Assembly: GCF_027622945.1 (NCBI RefSeq) | Contig: NZ_JAPZVQ010000002.1 | Span: 1 to 41,203, forward strand | DNA from: Glycomyces lechevalierae | GTDB taxonomy: Bacteria > Actinomycetota > Actinomycetes > Mycobacteriales > Micromonosporaceae | Direction: 5' to 3' | Length of the DNA: 41,203 bases | In this document: positions 1-7,984 of the stretch, piece by piece | Layout of the letters: each line of letters begins with the position of its first letter | Numbering within the stretch: the first letter of the stretch is position 1 | Made by a program: the position numbers and the translations under genes | Notes under the pieces: model-generated | Seen by the model: only the letters and a program-made list of their open reading frames with translations | Database searches by the model: none | What the model was told of the DNA's origin: nothing

Positions 1-427
1 CCCAGGTGAAGAAGGTGTCGTACGTCCAAGCGTCAAGCGGCGCAAGGGAGAGCGACACGATCGCCATGTACAGCAGGAAGCCGATGCCGATCAGCGTGAT
101 CTTGCCCCGCGAGAACGGCTTGTCGCGATAGCGGACCACGCCGCCGCGCATCGTGTATTTGCCGGTGGCCTGCTTGCCGAGCCAGAACAGGCCGAACCAG
201 AGCGGGAAGAGCACGATCATGAGGGCGATCGCCCAAGCGGCGAAGATCGGCGCGCCGACGGCGTGGCTGATCGGGGCGCCGATCCAGGCGTAGGCGGCGA
301 CGATGAGCGCGCCGGGGACGAGGTGGAGGGCGATGGACAGCGGGATCGAGTGGCGGTCGGCGAGGAGTTTGGCGGCGAGTCGGTTGGTGGGGCGGGCCTT
401 CGGGGCCGCGAACTGCGTTTCGTTCAT
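1..427 (-). CDS. Membrane protein, CPBP intramembrane protease-like (partial, 3' end outside window)
   Basis: An open frame of 142 codons starts at an ATG (425-427) and runs off the left edge with no stop. The product begins MNETQFAAPKARP. It has two hydrophobic segments at about residues 30-50 and 58-82, then a GKYTMRGGVVRYRDKP-like turn and a further hydrophobic segment at about 112-130. This order, including the conserved basic loop after the second helix, recalls the N-terminal part of actinobacterial CPBP-family intramembrane endopeptidases. The diagnostic EExxxR and HxxxN motifs would lie beyond the edge, so the call is tentative. The only longer frame here, 33-491, is Arg/Pro-rich and looks like a shadow. 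A promoter probably lies in 428-496. Confidence 0.55.
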   Translation of the reverse strand, partial: MNETQFAAPKARPTNRLAAKLLADRHSIPLSIALHLVPGALIVAAYAWIGAPISHAVGAPIFAAWAIALMIVLFPLWFGLFWLGKQATGKYTMRGGVVRYRDKPFSRGKITLIGIGFLLYMAIVSLSLAPLDAWTYDTFFTW

Positions 428-496
428 GTCCGAAAGCATCGTCGGCCGCGCTGTCGCAGACCTGTCGCCGGACTGACACCCCGCCTGACACGGGAA

Positions 497-524
497 AGGG
501 CCGACGCGTGAACGCGTCGGCCCT
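497..524 (-). terminator. Hairpin terminator downstream of the F420-reductase-like gene
   Basis: A perfect 12-bp inverted repeat (497-508 with 513-524, loop TGAA) lies 15 bases after the stop of the gene at 540-1241. The T-tract is weak, as is usual in high-GC actinobacteria. It separates that gene from the downstream membrane-protein gene. Confidence 0.7.
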
Positions 525-539
525 GCTGCTTACCTGCGC

Positions 540-1241
540 CTACAGATCGCGGTATCGCTTGGCGGCCTTGAGCGCCACCTCGAGGTCGGCCGCGGTGGCC
601 TGGCTGCCGGGGACGTCGAACGAGCCGCCGGCGGTGGGCTTCTCGGCGAAGTAGGGCAGGCCGTAAGCGGGAGTGTCGCGCTGGTAGCGCCAGCCTTCGG
701 CGAGCGGGCCCGCATCGTAGGCGTCCCAGCCGATCGAGTCGAGGAAGGCCGTGACGGCCTGCTTCGCCGCGGCGTCGTCGCCCGCGATCAGGAGGGCCGA
801 GCGCTCGGGGTCGCCGCTGGGGCGGGCGAGGGCGGCGATGTGCTTGTCCGTGATGTTGTTGAAGCCCTTGACGACCGAGGACTCCGGGAGGTGGGCCTGC
901 AGGAGTTCGCTGACGGTGGTGGACTCGTCGTCCAGCTCGGGGATCTGCCCGTCGCGCTGCGGGTAGTAGTTGTTGGTGTCGATGACGACCTTGCCGCGTA
1001 GCTCCTCGACCGGGACGGTCTGGTACGCGTAGAACGGGACGGTGACTACGACGATGTCACCGGCGGCCGCCGCCTCGGCGGGTGTCGCGGCGCGGGCGTT
1101 CGGCCCGAGTTCCGCGACCAGGTCCGCGAGCGAGTCGGGCCCGCGCCGGTTGCTGAGGACGACGTTGTGGCCCGCGTTGACCGCGAGGCGCGCGATGGTG
1201 CCGCCGATGTGGCCGCTGCCGATGAATCCGATGGTGCTCAT
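540..1241 (-). CDS. NADPH-dependent F420 reductase-like NAD(P)-binding oxidoreductase
   Basis: The 233-residue cytosolic protein opens with a Rossmann dinucleotide-binding motif, IGFIGSGHIGGTIARLAVNA (residues 4-23). SNRRGPDSLADL follows, with the basic residues after strand 2 that favour NADP(H). Later come VVVTVPFYA and VIDTNNYYP, as in NADPH-F420 oxidoreductase (Fno) and related YrrT/ProC-like reductases. GFNNI and LIAGDD in the second half are also typical of this family. Length fits the family (about 210-240). Members pass hydride between NADPH and coenzyme F420 or act on unknown substrates, so the exact reaction is not assigned. It is monocistronic, with hairpins on either side (497-524 and 1316-1352). 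Confidence 0.75.
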   Translation of the reverse strand: MSTIGFIGSGHIGGTIARLAVNAGHNVVLSNRRGPDSLADLVAELGPNARAATPAEAAAAGDIVVVTVPFYAYQTVPVEELRGKVVIDTNNYYPQRDGQIPELDDESTTVSELLQAHLPESSVVKGFNNITDKHIAALARPSGDPERSALLIAGDDAAAKQAVTAFLDSIGWDAYDAGPLAEGWRYQRDTPAYGLPYFAEKPTAGGSFDVPGSQATAADLEVALKAAKRYRDL

Positions 1242-1315
1242 GACTGGTCACAACGAGTCGCCGGGCGTCGGCATTCCCCCGGTTTGCGGTGATCGAGGCC
1301 TCCCTGACAGAGGGA

Positions 1316-1352
1316 GAGCCGGCCGGTCCACGGGGGCGAGACCGGCCGGCTC
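1316..1352 (-). terminator. Hairpin terminator after the Tat-exported peptidoglycan-binding gene
   Basis: A perfect 13-bp GC-rich inverted repeat (1316-1328 with 1340-1352, 11-base loop) begins 20 bases past the stop of the gene at 1372-2250. A weaker second hairpin (about 1301-1317) overlaps its far arm. Confidence 0.75.
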
Positions 1353-1371
1353 GGCTCGTGCGGCGGCGCTT

Positions 1372-2250
1372 CTAGCCGCGCTTGTACTTCTCCCACCAGG
1401 TGAAGCTGCCCTTGTAGGCGTCCGGGGTGTTGTCGGCGGCGTGGCTGGCGAGGCCGTTCTTGCCGAAGAAGTAGTCGTGGATCTGCCGCTGCGCGGGGGC
1501 CGACATGTCCGTGTCGCACACCGCGTTCGCGTGGATGTGGTAGCTGAAGCCCTGCTCGGGCGTGCGCAGCCACGCCGCGAAACCGACGTCGCGCAGCGCC
1601 TTCACCGTCTGCCAGCGCTGCGTGGTCGTCATCGAGCCGACGTTGATGTCCACGACCCCGCCGCCGTCGTGCGTCCCGGCCGAGTCGGGGTTGCCGGTCG
1701 TGTACGAGCCCTGCGTGAGGGTGATGCTCCAGGAGAGCTTGCCGTCGGCGGCGGCGAGCATGTTCTTGGTGCGGGTGTTGACCCGCTTGCCGCCGTAGGA
1801 GTCCGTGCTCGACCCGACGCTCACGGCGCGGGTCACGGTGAACAGGCCGGTGTCGCTGCCGAGCTTCGCGAGGGAGGTCGGGCCGGGGACGCCGTTCGCG
1901 TCGAGTCCGCTGTAGCCCAGCGACTTCTGGTACGCGGAGTAGGCGCTGATCGTGGTGGTGCCGTAGTGGCCGTCCACCGAGCTCGCGGCGAGGAAGTTCT
2001 TGGCGTCGAGGGCCTGCTCGACGACCTGGACGTGCGGTCCGGCCGTGAGCGTCGTACCGGTGCCGGTCTTCGGCGGGTCGACCATCGCGGCGACGAGCAC
2101 GAGCTCCATGTCGACGGCGGTCGCGGCCGAGGCCGAACCCATCGCGAGCACGGACGGGACGGCGACGGCGCCGATCCCGCCCGCGGTGAGGAGCGCGCGG
2201 CGCAGGAACCGGCGGCGGGAGTGGGTGTCGGGTGTGTCTTGGGAGGTCAT
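1372..2250 (-). CDS. Tat-exported peptidoglycan-binding protein with M15-like metallopeptidase domain
   Basis: A 292-residue protein. The ATG at 2250 was chosen because an AGGGA ribosome-binding site sits 8 bases upstream and because it puts a twin-arginine motif (SRRRFLRR, residues 11-18) and an Ala-rich hydrophobic stretch at the N-terminus; frames extending to 2496 read through the promoter region. Residues about 60-125 resemble a PG_binding_1 domain (VEQALDAKNF, SAYQKSLGYSG, GVPGPTSLAKLG). The C-terminal half has THDGGGVVDI, about 45 residues later SYHIHANAV, and between them GFAAWLRTPEQGF. The H-x(n)-D plus HxH arrangement matches the zinc ligands of the M15/VanX-type peptidase fold. Inferred role: binds and perhaps trims peptidoglycan outside the cell. 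It diverges from the EACC1 gene across a 263-base promoter region (2251-2513). Confidence 0.72.
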   Translation of the reverse strand: MTSQDTPDTHSRRRFLRRALLTAGGIGAVAVPSVLAMGSASAATAVDMELVLVAAMVDPPKTGTGTTLTAGPHVQVVEQALDAKNFLAASSVDGHYGTTTISAYSAYQKSLGYSGLDANGVPGPTSLAKLGSDTGLFTVTRAVSVGSSTDSYGGKRVNTRTKNMLAAADGKLSWSITLTQGSYTTGNPDSAGTHDGGGVVDINVGSMTTTQRWQTVKALRDVGFAAWLRTPEQGFSYHIHANAVCDTDMSAPAQRQIHDYFFGKNGLASHAADNTPDAYKGSFTWWEKYKRG

Positions 2251-2513
2251 CTTTTTGGTCCCTTCCAGGGGGTTCGCACCGAGGGGTGATCGACGCGACA
2301 AATGTCGTGTAACGGAACCATATCGAAGAAATCTTTCGTTGAGAAGTCCCCCAGTGAAACAAAACTTCACAGGGATCCGGACCCACCGCCGACGCCCAGC
2401 TCGACGCCCCGCCACCGCGCTTCGACCCGCTTCGCACCGATCCACCGGCCTGCGGGCCGCCACGCTGAGCGTCCGGCAAATATCATTGAGCGACACTCGT
2501 CTGAGAGGTGGCC

Positions 2514-2897
2514 ATGTCCCCTACCGTCGAAGTCGCGATCTCCACGGAGACCGCCAAATACGCCCCCGACAGCCCTCAGTGGCAACGCGAAGTCGCGGCC
2601 CTCCACACTGAGCTGCATCGCGAAACCGGTGCTGTCACAATGGAATCCACGCCAGTTCCGGGGACCAAAGGCACGGCTGTGGACGTCATCCTGGCTCTCG
2701 GCACCTCCGGCGCCCTGGTCGCGACCGTGGAGATCGTCCGCTCCTGGCTCGGCCGAGACAAGACCCGCACGATCACCGCCACCTGGACCGACGAGGACGG
2801 CAAAGAGCGACGGTTCACCTTGACCGGAGAGAACATCGACCAGCAGTCGCTCACCGCATTGAGCGAATCGATCGGCCGGATGATCGAAGGCCGCTGA
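2514..2897 (+). CDS. Effector-associated constant component EACC1-like protein
   Basis: A 127-residue protein. The ATG at 2514 has GAGAGG five bases upstream; a GTG at 2508 overlaps that site and is less likely. The middle reads VPGTKGTAVDVILALG, then a hydrophobic helix ALVATVEIVRSWL, then a small beta-rich part ITATWTDEDGKERRFTLTG and a short helix. This is the pattern of EACC1, the small constant partner of actinobacterial caspase/STAND-type conflict systems described by comparative genomics. Its stop overlaps the next start by one base (TGATG at 2895-2899), so it is translationally coupled to the caspase gene. Inferred role: adaptor linking a trigger to the protease effector. Its biochemical function is unknown. 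Confidence 0.75.
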   Translation: MSPTVEVAISTETAKYAPDSPQWQREVAALHTELHRETGAVTMESTPVPGTKGTAVDVILALGTSGALVATVEIVRSWLGRDKTRTITATWTDEDGKERRFTLTGENIDQQSLTALSESIGRMIEGR

Positions 2898-5800
2898 TGC
2901 CCGACCGTCGATACCGCGCCCTCCTCATCGGCAACGCCGTCTTCCGCCGAGACCCGCAAGGCCTCCCGAAGCTCCAGGGCCCGCGCGCAGACGTGGATGC
3001 GCTGTTCGACGCCCTGTCCGACAACGAATCGGGCCTCTTCGCCGCCGAGGACGTCGAAGCGCTCATCGACCGGAACGTCCAGAACCTCCGCGAGGAACTG
3101 CACCGCTTCTTCATCGAAGACGCCACCCGCGACGACGTCCTGTTCCTCTACTACAGCGGCCACGGCAAGCTGGACCTGCTCGGCCGACTCCACCTGTGCG
3201 CCAGTGACACTCGCGTGAACGCGCTGCCCGTGACCGCGCTGCGGTACAAGGAGGACATCGACGGCCTGATCGAAGCCTCCCCCGCGCCCGCCACGGTCAC
3301 CATCCTCGACTGCTGCCACAGCGGCGCCTTCCGAGGCGGCGAGCTGAAAGTGAAAGCGAACGGCAAGGGCCGCTGCGTGATCACCAGCGCCAGCGCGAAC
3401 GAACTCGCCCTGGACGCACTCGGTCCGGGCGGTACGAGCCCGTTCACGAACGCGCTCGTAGCGGGCCTCCGCTTCGCCCAAGCCGAGGACCACCTCACCG
3501 CGCAGAGCCTCTACGACTACGTCGAAACCGAACTGGGCCCGGCGGGCAACGCCAGCCCTCAGTTCTACTTCGACGGCGAAGGCGCGATCGCCCTCGCCAA
3601 GCGGCTCCCCCGCCAGGAACCTGCCGCACCGGCTGCCGCCGCCGCAATCGTGCTCCCCGCGATCGCTCTCCCCGGCGCGATCGGCGAACCAGTCGCCAAA
3701 GCCCCCGCAGCGGCCCCAGAACCCGGACCAGCCGGACTGACGCTGCCCCAACCCCGAACCCTCCTATGGGAACTCCTCAACGAAGCGGCGGAATCCTCGC
3801 TGTCGGGGGACGGCGACGAGGAGACGGGCGAACTCCTCGCCGAGGTCATCGAAGCGGCGGTTCCACTCGACGTGCGCTGGCCGATGGCGGTCCTGAAGCG
3901 GAGCGGTGAGGGACCCGGCCGACAAGTAATCGTTGAGGCCTTGGCCAGAGGGCTGGTGAAGAAGGACATCTCCGAAGCGCTCCAATTCGCCCGCGGATTC
4001 GCCATCTCGACCCCCGAGTTCACGGGAGCCCGCCTCGCCATCGCTGCCGCACTTCCCGAAGCTCTGCAGGACCTGGCAAGGTCGTTGCTCGAGGAGGCGA
4101 TCAGCTCCGCAGTCCGGGGGCGCGATGTGCGGAAGTCCCAGATGATCCTGCGGCTCTTGGAACTCCGATGTCACCTCGACGACCCGGAGTCATCGAACTC
4201 CGAAGCGGGACTGGCCTGGGCCGCGAAGAGCCTCGCCGAGGCGAACCCGGATATCTGGATCACGCTTGCGGAAGCACTGGACGCCTCGATAGGGCAGGAA
4301 CAGGACCAGGCGATCAGGATGCCGATCCAAGCCGACGCGGCCCTCCGTTACGCCCTCTTCGATGCCAGAGCCGCGAGGCATCTCTTCTTCTTCGACGCAC
4401 ACCTGCTCCACGAGACCGCGTTCAAGCGATTGCCGATACGTGCCATCACCCGCGGCGCAGCGGCGATACTCGCGATCGACGCGTCGACCGGACACCGCCT
4501 CCTTGAGATCGCAGAGCGGCGATGCCGATCCCAAGAGGACTGGATTGAGTTCTTCGACACCCTGATCGACCTGCTTCGGGCCTCCCCCGGTCCCGACCAG
4601 GCCAATGCTGCCCACCTGATCTCAATGGTGGAAAGGGCGAGCGACAGGGTGACGGACGACGAATGGTGGCAGCTCGCCTCTGCCGCCGAAGCCCTGGTCA
4701 CCTCTGCTCCGGAATCGGTAGGTCGTCTCCTGCGGCTCGATCCCGACGAGGACCGCATGCGCCGCAACCTGATCAGGGCTGCGAAGCAGACCGCCACCGT
4801 CGACATGACCGCCGCGAGGCACCTGGCCGCCGCCGCCGAACGGCTGGTCCTTTCGATCCTCGACGAGTCCGAACAGGCTCGTGAACTCGTCGACCTCGCA
4901 GAAGCCTTCGCTGCGATCGACCCCGATCGCGCGATTCAGCTGCTCATGTCAATGCCGGCCATCGCTGTTGAGTATTCGATCGCGATCACGAACGTTGCCG
5001 CAATATTCGCGGCAGCCTTCCCAGAGCGGATCGAAACCCTCGTCGACCTGCTCGACCCCGGTGACGGAACCGAGACCTGGTGGGTGACCGATGTCTATGA
5101 GGGAGTGGCAAAAGTCGATCCCGACTGGGCCCTGCGAGAAGTGGAGGAGCTGCCGGGCTCGCGGGAAAAGAACTCCGTCATCGCGCAAGCCGCCATAACT
5201 CTGGCCTCGACGGCTCCGGAGCGAGCTGCGGATCTCGCATTCGAAGCCGGCAACGATCTCAGCGGCAGCCACGCTCTCCTCGAGATTGTTCGCATCATCA
5301 TGGCGAGCAGTCCCGAGCAAGGAGCTGCGATCGCCCAGCAGATTCCGGACAGCCCCCAGGGCCCCTACGCTCGGATCACCGCTCTATGCAGCGTGGGCAA
5401 GGCGATCATCGAACAGGACCCGAACGAAGCTGAAGCTCTGCTCGAGCTCGCAGAACGAACTGCCTATTCGATGGACGACGACTGTCGCAAGGGCTCGCTG
5501 CTCTGCGACATCGCCGATGCCTATGTCAAACTCGGTACCGCGTCACTTCGTGCGTCCAAACTGCTCACGCGAGCCGAGGCTTGCGCTTCTGCGAACGCCG
5601 ACGACGACGACGACCGTCGGACCCGTCTGTTGAGTGAAGTCATGATCGGCTGGGCGGCGATCGCGCCAGCGCGAGCGGAACGGATTGCAGAGGCCATCGC
5701 TGATGATTGGAGTGGACGCAACCCGGATCTCCGCAAGGCGGCCATAGCGATGGCCCCCTCCGATCCGCGTCGAGCGGAAAAGCTCACTTCGATGATCAGC

Positions 5801-5965
5801 GATCAGGAGGAGCTGCTGCTGGCACAGGCCGCACTCGTGGAGGAGTTCTGCAAATCGGCTCCGGCGCGGGCCGAACGGTTGGCGCTCGCAATGGAACCCG
5901 GCGAAGACCGCGCCCGTGCGCTGCTCGCGGTCGCCCAAGCGGAGGTTCAGCGACAGTCCTGGTAG
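2897..5965 (+). CDS. Caspase-family (C14) protease with long alpha-helical repeat C-terminus
   Basis: A 1022-residue protein starting at the ATG that overlaps the EACC1 stop. Residues 1-235 form a caspase/metacaspase domain: YRALLIGNAVF as first strand, VLFLYYSGHGK with catalytic His89 (codon at 3161) and VTILDCCHSGA with catalytic Cys140 (codon at 3314), followed by ITSASANELALD and GGTSPFTNALVAGL. An Ala/Pro linker covers about 238-285. The rest, about 285-1022, looks wholly alpha-helical, and from about residue 640 it shows degenerate repeats of roughly 33-36 residues with the theme DP-x-x-A-x-x-L...A-x-x-x-A. This resembles TPR/HEAT-type solenoids. No NTP-binding P-loop is visible. Known bacterial caspase effectors cleave proteins to cause cell death or growth arrest; the helical tail is the probable sensor or scaffold. 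No gasdermin or CRISPR gene is nearby. Confidence 0.88.
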   Translation: MPDRRYRALLIGNAVFRRDPQGLPKLQGPRADVDALFDALSDNESGLFAAEDVEALIDRNVQNLREELHRFFIEDATRDDVLFLYYSGHGKLDLLGRLHLCASDTRVNALPVTALRYKEDIDGLIEASPAPATVTILDCCHSGAFRGGELKVKANGKGRCVITSASANELALDALGPGGTSPFTNALVAGLRFAQAEDHLTAQSLYDYVETELGPAGNASPQFYFDGEGAIALAKRLPRQEPAAPAAAAAIVLPAIALPGAIGEPVAKAPAAAPEPGPAGLTLPQPRTLLWELLNEAAESSLSGDGDEETGELLAEVIEAAVPLDVRWPMAVLKRSGEGPGRQVIVEALARGLVKKDISEALQFARGFAISTPEFTGARLAIAAALPEALQDLARSLLEEAISSAVRGRDVRKSQMILRLLELRCHLDDPESSNSEAGLAWAAKSLAEANPDIWITLAEALDASIGQEQDQAIRMPIQADAALRYALFDARAARHLFFFDAHLLHETAFKRLPIRAITRGAAAILAIDASTGHRLLEIAERRCRSQEDWIEFFDTLIDLLRASPGPDQANAAHLISMVERASDRVTDDEWWQLASAAEALVTSAPESVGRLLRLDPDEDRMRRNLIRAAKQTATVDMTAARHLAAAAERLVLSILDESEQARELVDLAEAFAAIDPDRAIQLLMSMPAIAVEYSIAITNVAAIFAAAFPERIETLVDLLDPGDGTETWWVTDVYEGVAKVDPDWALREVEELPGSREKNSVIAQAAITLASTAPERAADLAFEAGNDLSGSHALLEIVRIIMASSPEQGAAIAQQIPDSPQGPYARITALCSVGKAIIEQDPNEAEALLELAERTAYSMDDDCRKGSLLCDIADAYVKLGTASLRASKLLTRAEACASANADDDDDRRTRLLSEVMIGWAAIAPARAERIAEAIADDWSGRNPDLRKAAIAMAPSDPRRAEKLTSMISDQEELLLAQAALVEEFCKSAPARAERLALAMEPGEDRARALLAVAQAEVQRQSW

Positions 5966-6173
5966 GCAAGGCAAGGGCCGGTCGTCGAATTCAGAGGTTG
6001 GATGGGTAGGGGTTCAGGCGGGCAGCGACAAAGAGGTCTGAGGGAGGTTGCGGTGTGCCCTGCGGCTGACAGGCAGCGCGGGGTGCGGGCCGACTCTCTC
6101 CTGGTTTGCAGTGTGCCCCAAGGAGGTTGGGGGTGCAGGTAGGGCGGGCATTGATAGTCCTCTATGGAATGTT

Positions 6174-6215
6174 CACCCTATCGGGTGATGACACCATAAC
6201 AGAGTCGTGTCATCA
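6174..6215. repeat. Two overlapping inverted repeats upstream of the DUF222/HNH gene
   Basis: TCACCC/GGGTGA (6174-6179 and 6184-6189) is immediately followed, with a two-base overlap, by GATGACAC/GTGTCATC (6188-6195 and 6208-6215). They lie in the 315-base gap between the caspase and HNH genes. They could be an operator, a terminator for the caspase gene, or the boundary of a mobile unit. The rest of the gap (5966-6173) holds only G-rich sequence with two copies of a TTGC-R-GTGTGCCC motif. Confidence 0.5.
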
Positions 6216-6280
6216 TTGAACTACGAACAAGAAAGCGAAAACAGCCAGATCATTCGAGAACAGGTGAGGAGGCGAGACCC

Positions 6281-7984
6281 ATGGCCCACTGCGACACCCA
6301 CACCACTCCGGCCCTCTCCCCCGCCTCGATCCTCTCTCCTTCTGCTGACCGCCGCTCTCAGGCTGCTGAGGTTCGTTCCCTGCTCGATGCAGCCGCCGCC
6401 GGTATCAATGCCTTCCACACCCAGGTCCTCTCATCCGTGATCGCCATGAAGGAGCAGGGCCTGCACCGCTCCGAGTTCGGGTTCTCCGCCCTCAGGGACC
6501 TCCTGCTCTCCCAGTTCGACTTCACCTACAACACGGCAGGATCCATCGCGGCCATCGCCCGACTCTCAGGGAAGTTCCGGATCCTGGCCAAAGCGGCAAC
6601 GACAGGAACGGCACGGATCGACCAGGTCGCCTACGCCGTCCGCCAACTCGACCAGACCCCCGCCATGCGACTCTTCGCCCGCACCCCCTTCAGGACCCCG
6701 GCCCCCTCCCCCTTCGACCCCCAGATCCTCTGCGCCACACCAGAAGCGATGGTCGCCCAGTACTGCCAGCACGCTTCCTTCAAAGACCTGCGCCGCCACC
6801 TGGATGAGCTGTGGGCCTCGATCGCCGAAGAGACCGAACTGTTCGACGGCCTCGGGGAACAGTCCCTCCAGCGCCTGGAGTTGACCGAGACCGGCAACGG
6901 CATGTGGCACCTCGAAGGCACGCTCTCGGATGCGACCGGCAGGCTCCTCGACAAGTACCTGAAGACCGCCTGCCCGCCCCCGCGCCAAGAAGACACCGAG
7001 GCCGACAGCGAAGACGACAGCGAGGGCCTGCTGCCCGCGCAGGCGAACCGGAACGCCGAAGCACTCCACCAGCTCCTGGCCGGGTACGGGTCCTCCCCGC
7101 AAGCCGCCACCCGCCACGGCCACACCGCCACCCTCGACCTAGTCGTGGACATCGAGACGTTGCAGGGCAAGGACACCGGCCGCCTCCCCTTCCTGGAAGG
7201 CCAGCCGATCTCGGTAGCGCGTGCCCGCCTGCTGGCCTGCGAGGCCGGGGTCATCCCCTCAGTCTTCAACTACACCACCGGCGAAGCCGTCGAACTCGGC
7301 AGGGCGATGCGCCTCCCGAACGCTTCCCTCCGCCGCAAGCTGGAACTGGAGCAACCGGAAGGGTGCGCTTGGCACGGCTGCGACCGCCCGGTCGCTTGGA
7401 CCGAGGCGCACCACATCCAGCACTGGGCTGACGGCGGCGTGACGGCCGCTGAGAACCTGATCCTGCTGTGCCGGTTCCACCACGGGCGGATCCACACGAC
7501 TGGCTGGAGCGTGGAGAAGACCGGGCCCGGCCAGGCCATCATCACCCACCATGACGGTCATGAAGGCCCAGGCGGCAACGACAGCGGGGGCGGCTGTGGC
7601 TGCTCGGACTGGCGCACCGACCACGACATGGACACCGAACACCAAGACTCGGACTGGGATGTGTTCCCCACCGGGCTCTACCGCTCCGAATGGTCCGAGA
7701 CAATGAAGCCCGACCTGGATGGGATGGCTGAGGCCATCGACAGAGACCGGGCGATCCAAGCCATGCGGGCCGCCAAGGCAAGATGCCGAGCGAAGTTCAG
7801 GGCACCGAAACCGCCCTCCCCGATACCGGTCTTAGGCTGCCCCAGCAGGCAGACTGCTGGGGGAAGCGCCGCAAAGCAACACCACGCAGCGCAGCTCGAA
7901 CCTCCCCTTGAGGTTCGGGCCCCTCGGCATGCCCAAGGCAGGAAACCAACCCCTGCCAACACCCTCCCATCGCTGCCGGGTTGA
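6281..7984 (+). CDS. DUF222 domain HNH endonuclease (13E12 repeat family type)
   Basis: A 567-residue protein; GAGGAGG lies about 12 bases before the ATG. The N-terminal two thirds correspond to DUF222 (helical, with TGRLLDKYLK and NAEALHQLL typical of the family). A C-terminal HNH nuclease motif follows: Cys362/Cys367 (CAWHGC), His377-His378 (TEAHHIQHW), Asn392 and Cys397/His400-His401 (LLCRFHH). Such proteins are multicopy in actinobacteria; the mycobacterial members form the REP13E12 repeats, which serve as the integration site of phage phiRv1. The last 60 or so residues are low-complexity and look like read-through: a 9-bp hairpin (7840-7848 with 7854-7862) lies inside this tail, and the stop falls within the first unit of the downstream tandem array. 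Target and role are unknown. Confidence 0.88.
   Translation: MAHCDTHTTPALSPASILSPSADRRSQAAEVRSLLDAAAAGINAFHTQVLSSVIAMKEQGLHRSEFGFSALRDLLLSQFDFTYNTAGSIAAIARLSGKFRILAKAATTGTARIDQVAYAVRQLDQTPAMRLFARTPFRTPAPSPFDPQILCATPEAMVAQYCQHASFKDLRRHLDELWASIAEETELFDGLGEQSLQRLELTETGNGMWHLEGTLSDATGRLLDKYLKTACPPPRQEDTEADSEDDSEGLLPAQANRNAEALHQLLAGYGSSPQAATRHGHTATLDLVVDIETLQGKDTGRLPFLEGQPISVARARLLACEAGVIPSVFNYTTGEAVELGRAMRLPNASLRRKLELEQPEGCAWHGCDRPVAWTEAHHIQHWADGGVTAAENLILLCRFHHGRIHTTGWSVEKTGPGQAIITHHDGHEGPGGNDSGGGCGCSDWRTDHDMDTEHQDSDWDVFPTGLYRSEWSETMKPDLDGMAEAIDRDRAIQAMRAAKARCRAKFRAPKPPSPIPVLGCPSRQTAGGSAAKQHHAAQLEPPLEVRAPRHAQGRKPTPANTLPSLPG

Noticed and set aside
33..491. 152-codon minus-strand frame at the left edge
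   Set aside because: Arg/Pro-rich shadow; the hydrophobic frame starting at 427 is the coding one.
1042..2289. 415-codon plus-strand frame
   Set aside because: Antisense to two well-supported genes, dominated by Arg/Gly/Val, no ribosome-binding site.
2897..5965. CRISPR-linked caspase (Craspase/TPR-CHAT) or gasdermin operon
   Set aside because: No Cas7-11, other cas gene or gasdermin-like hydrophobic protein in the neighbourhood.
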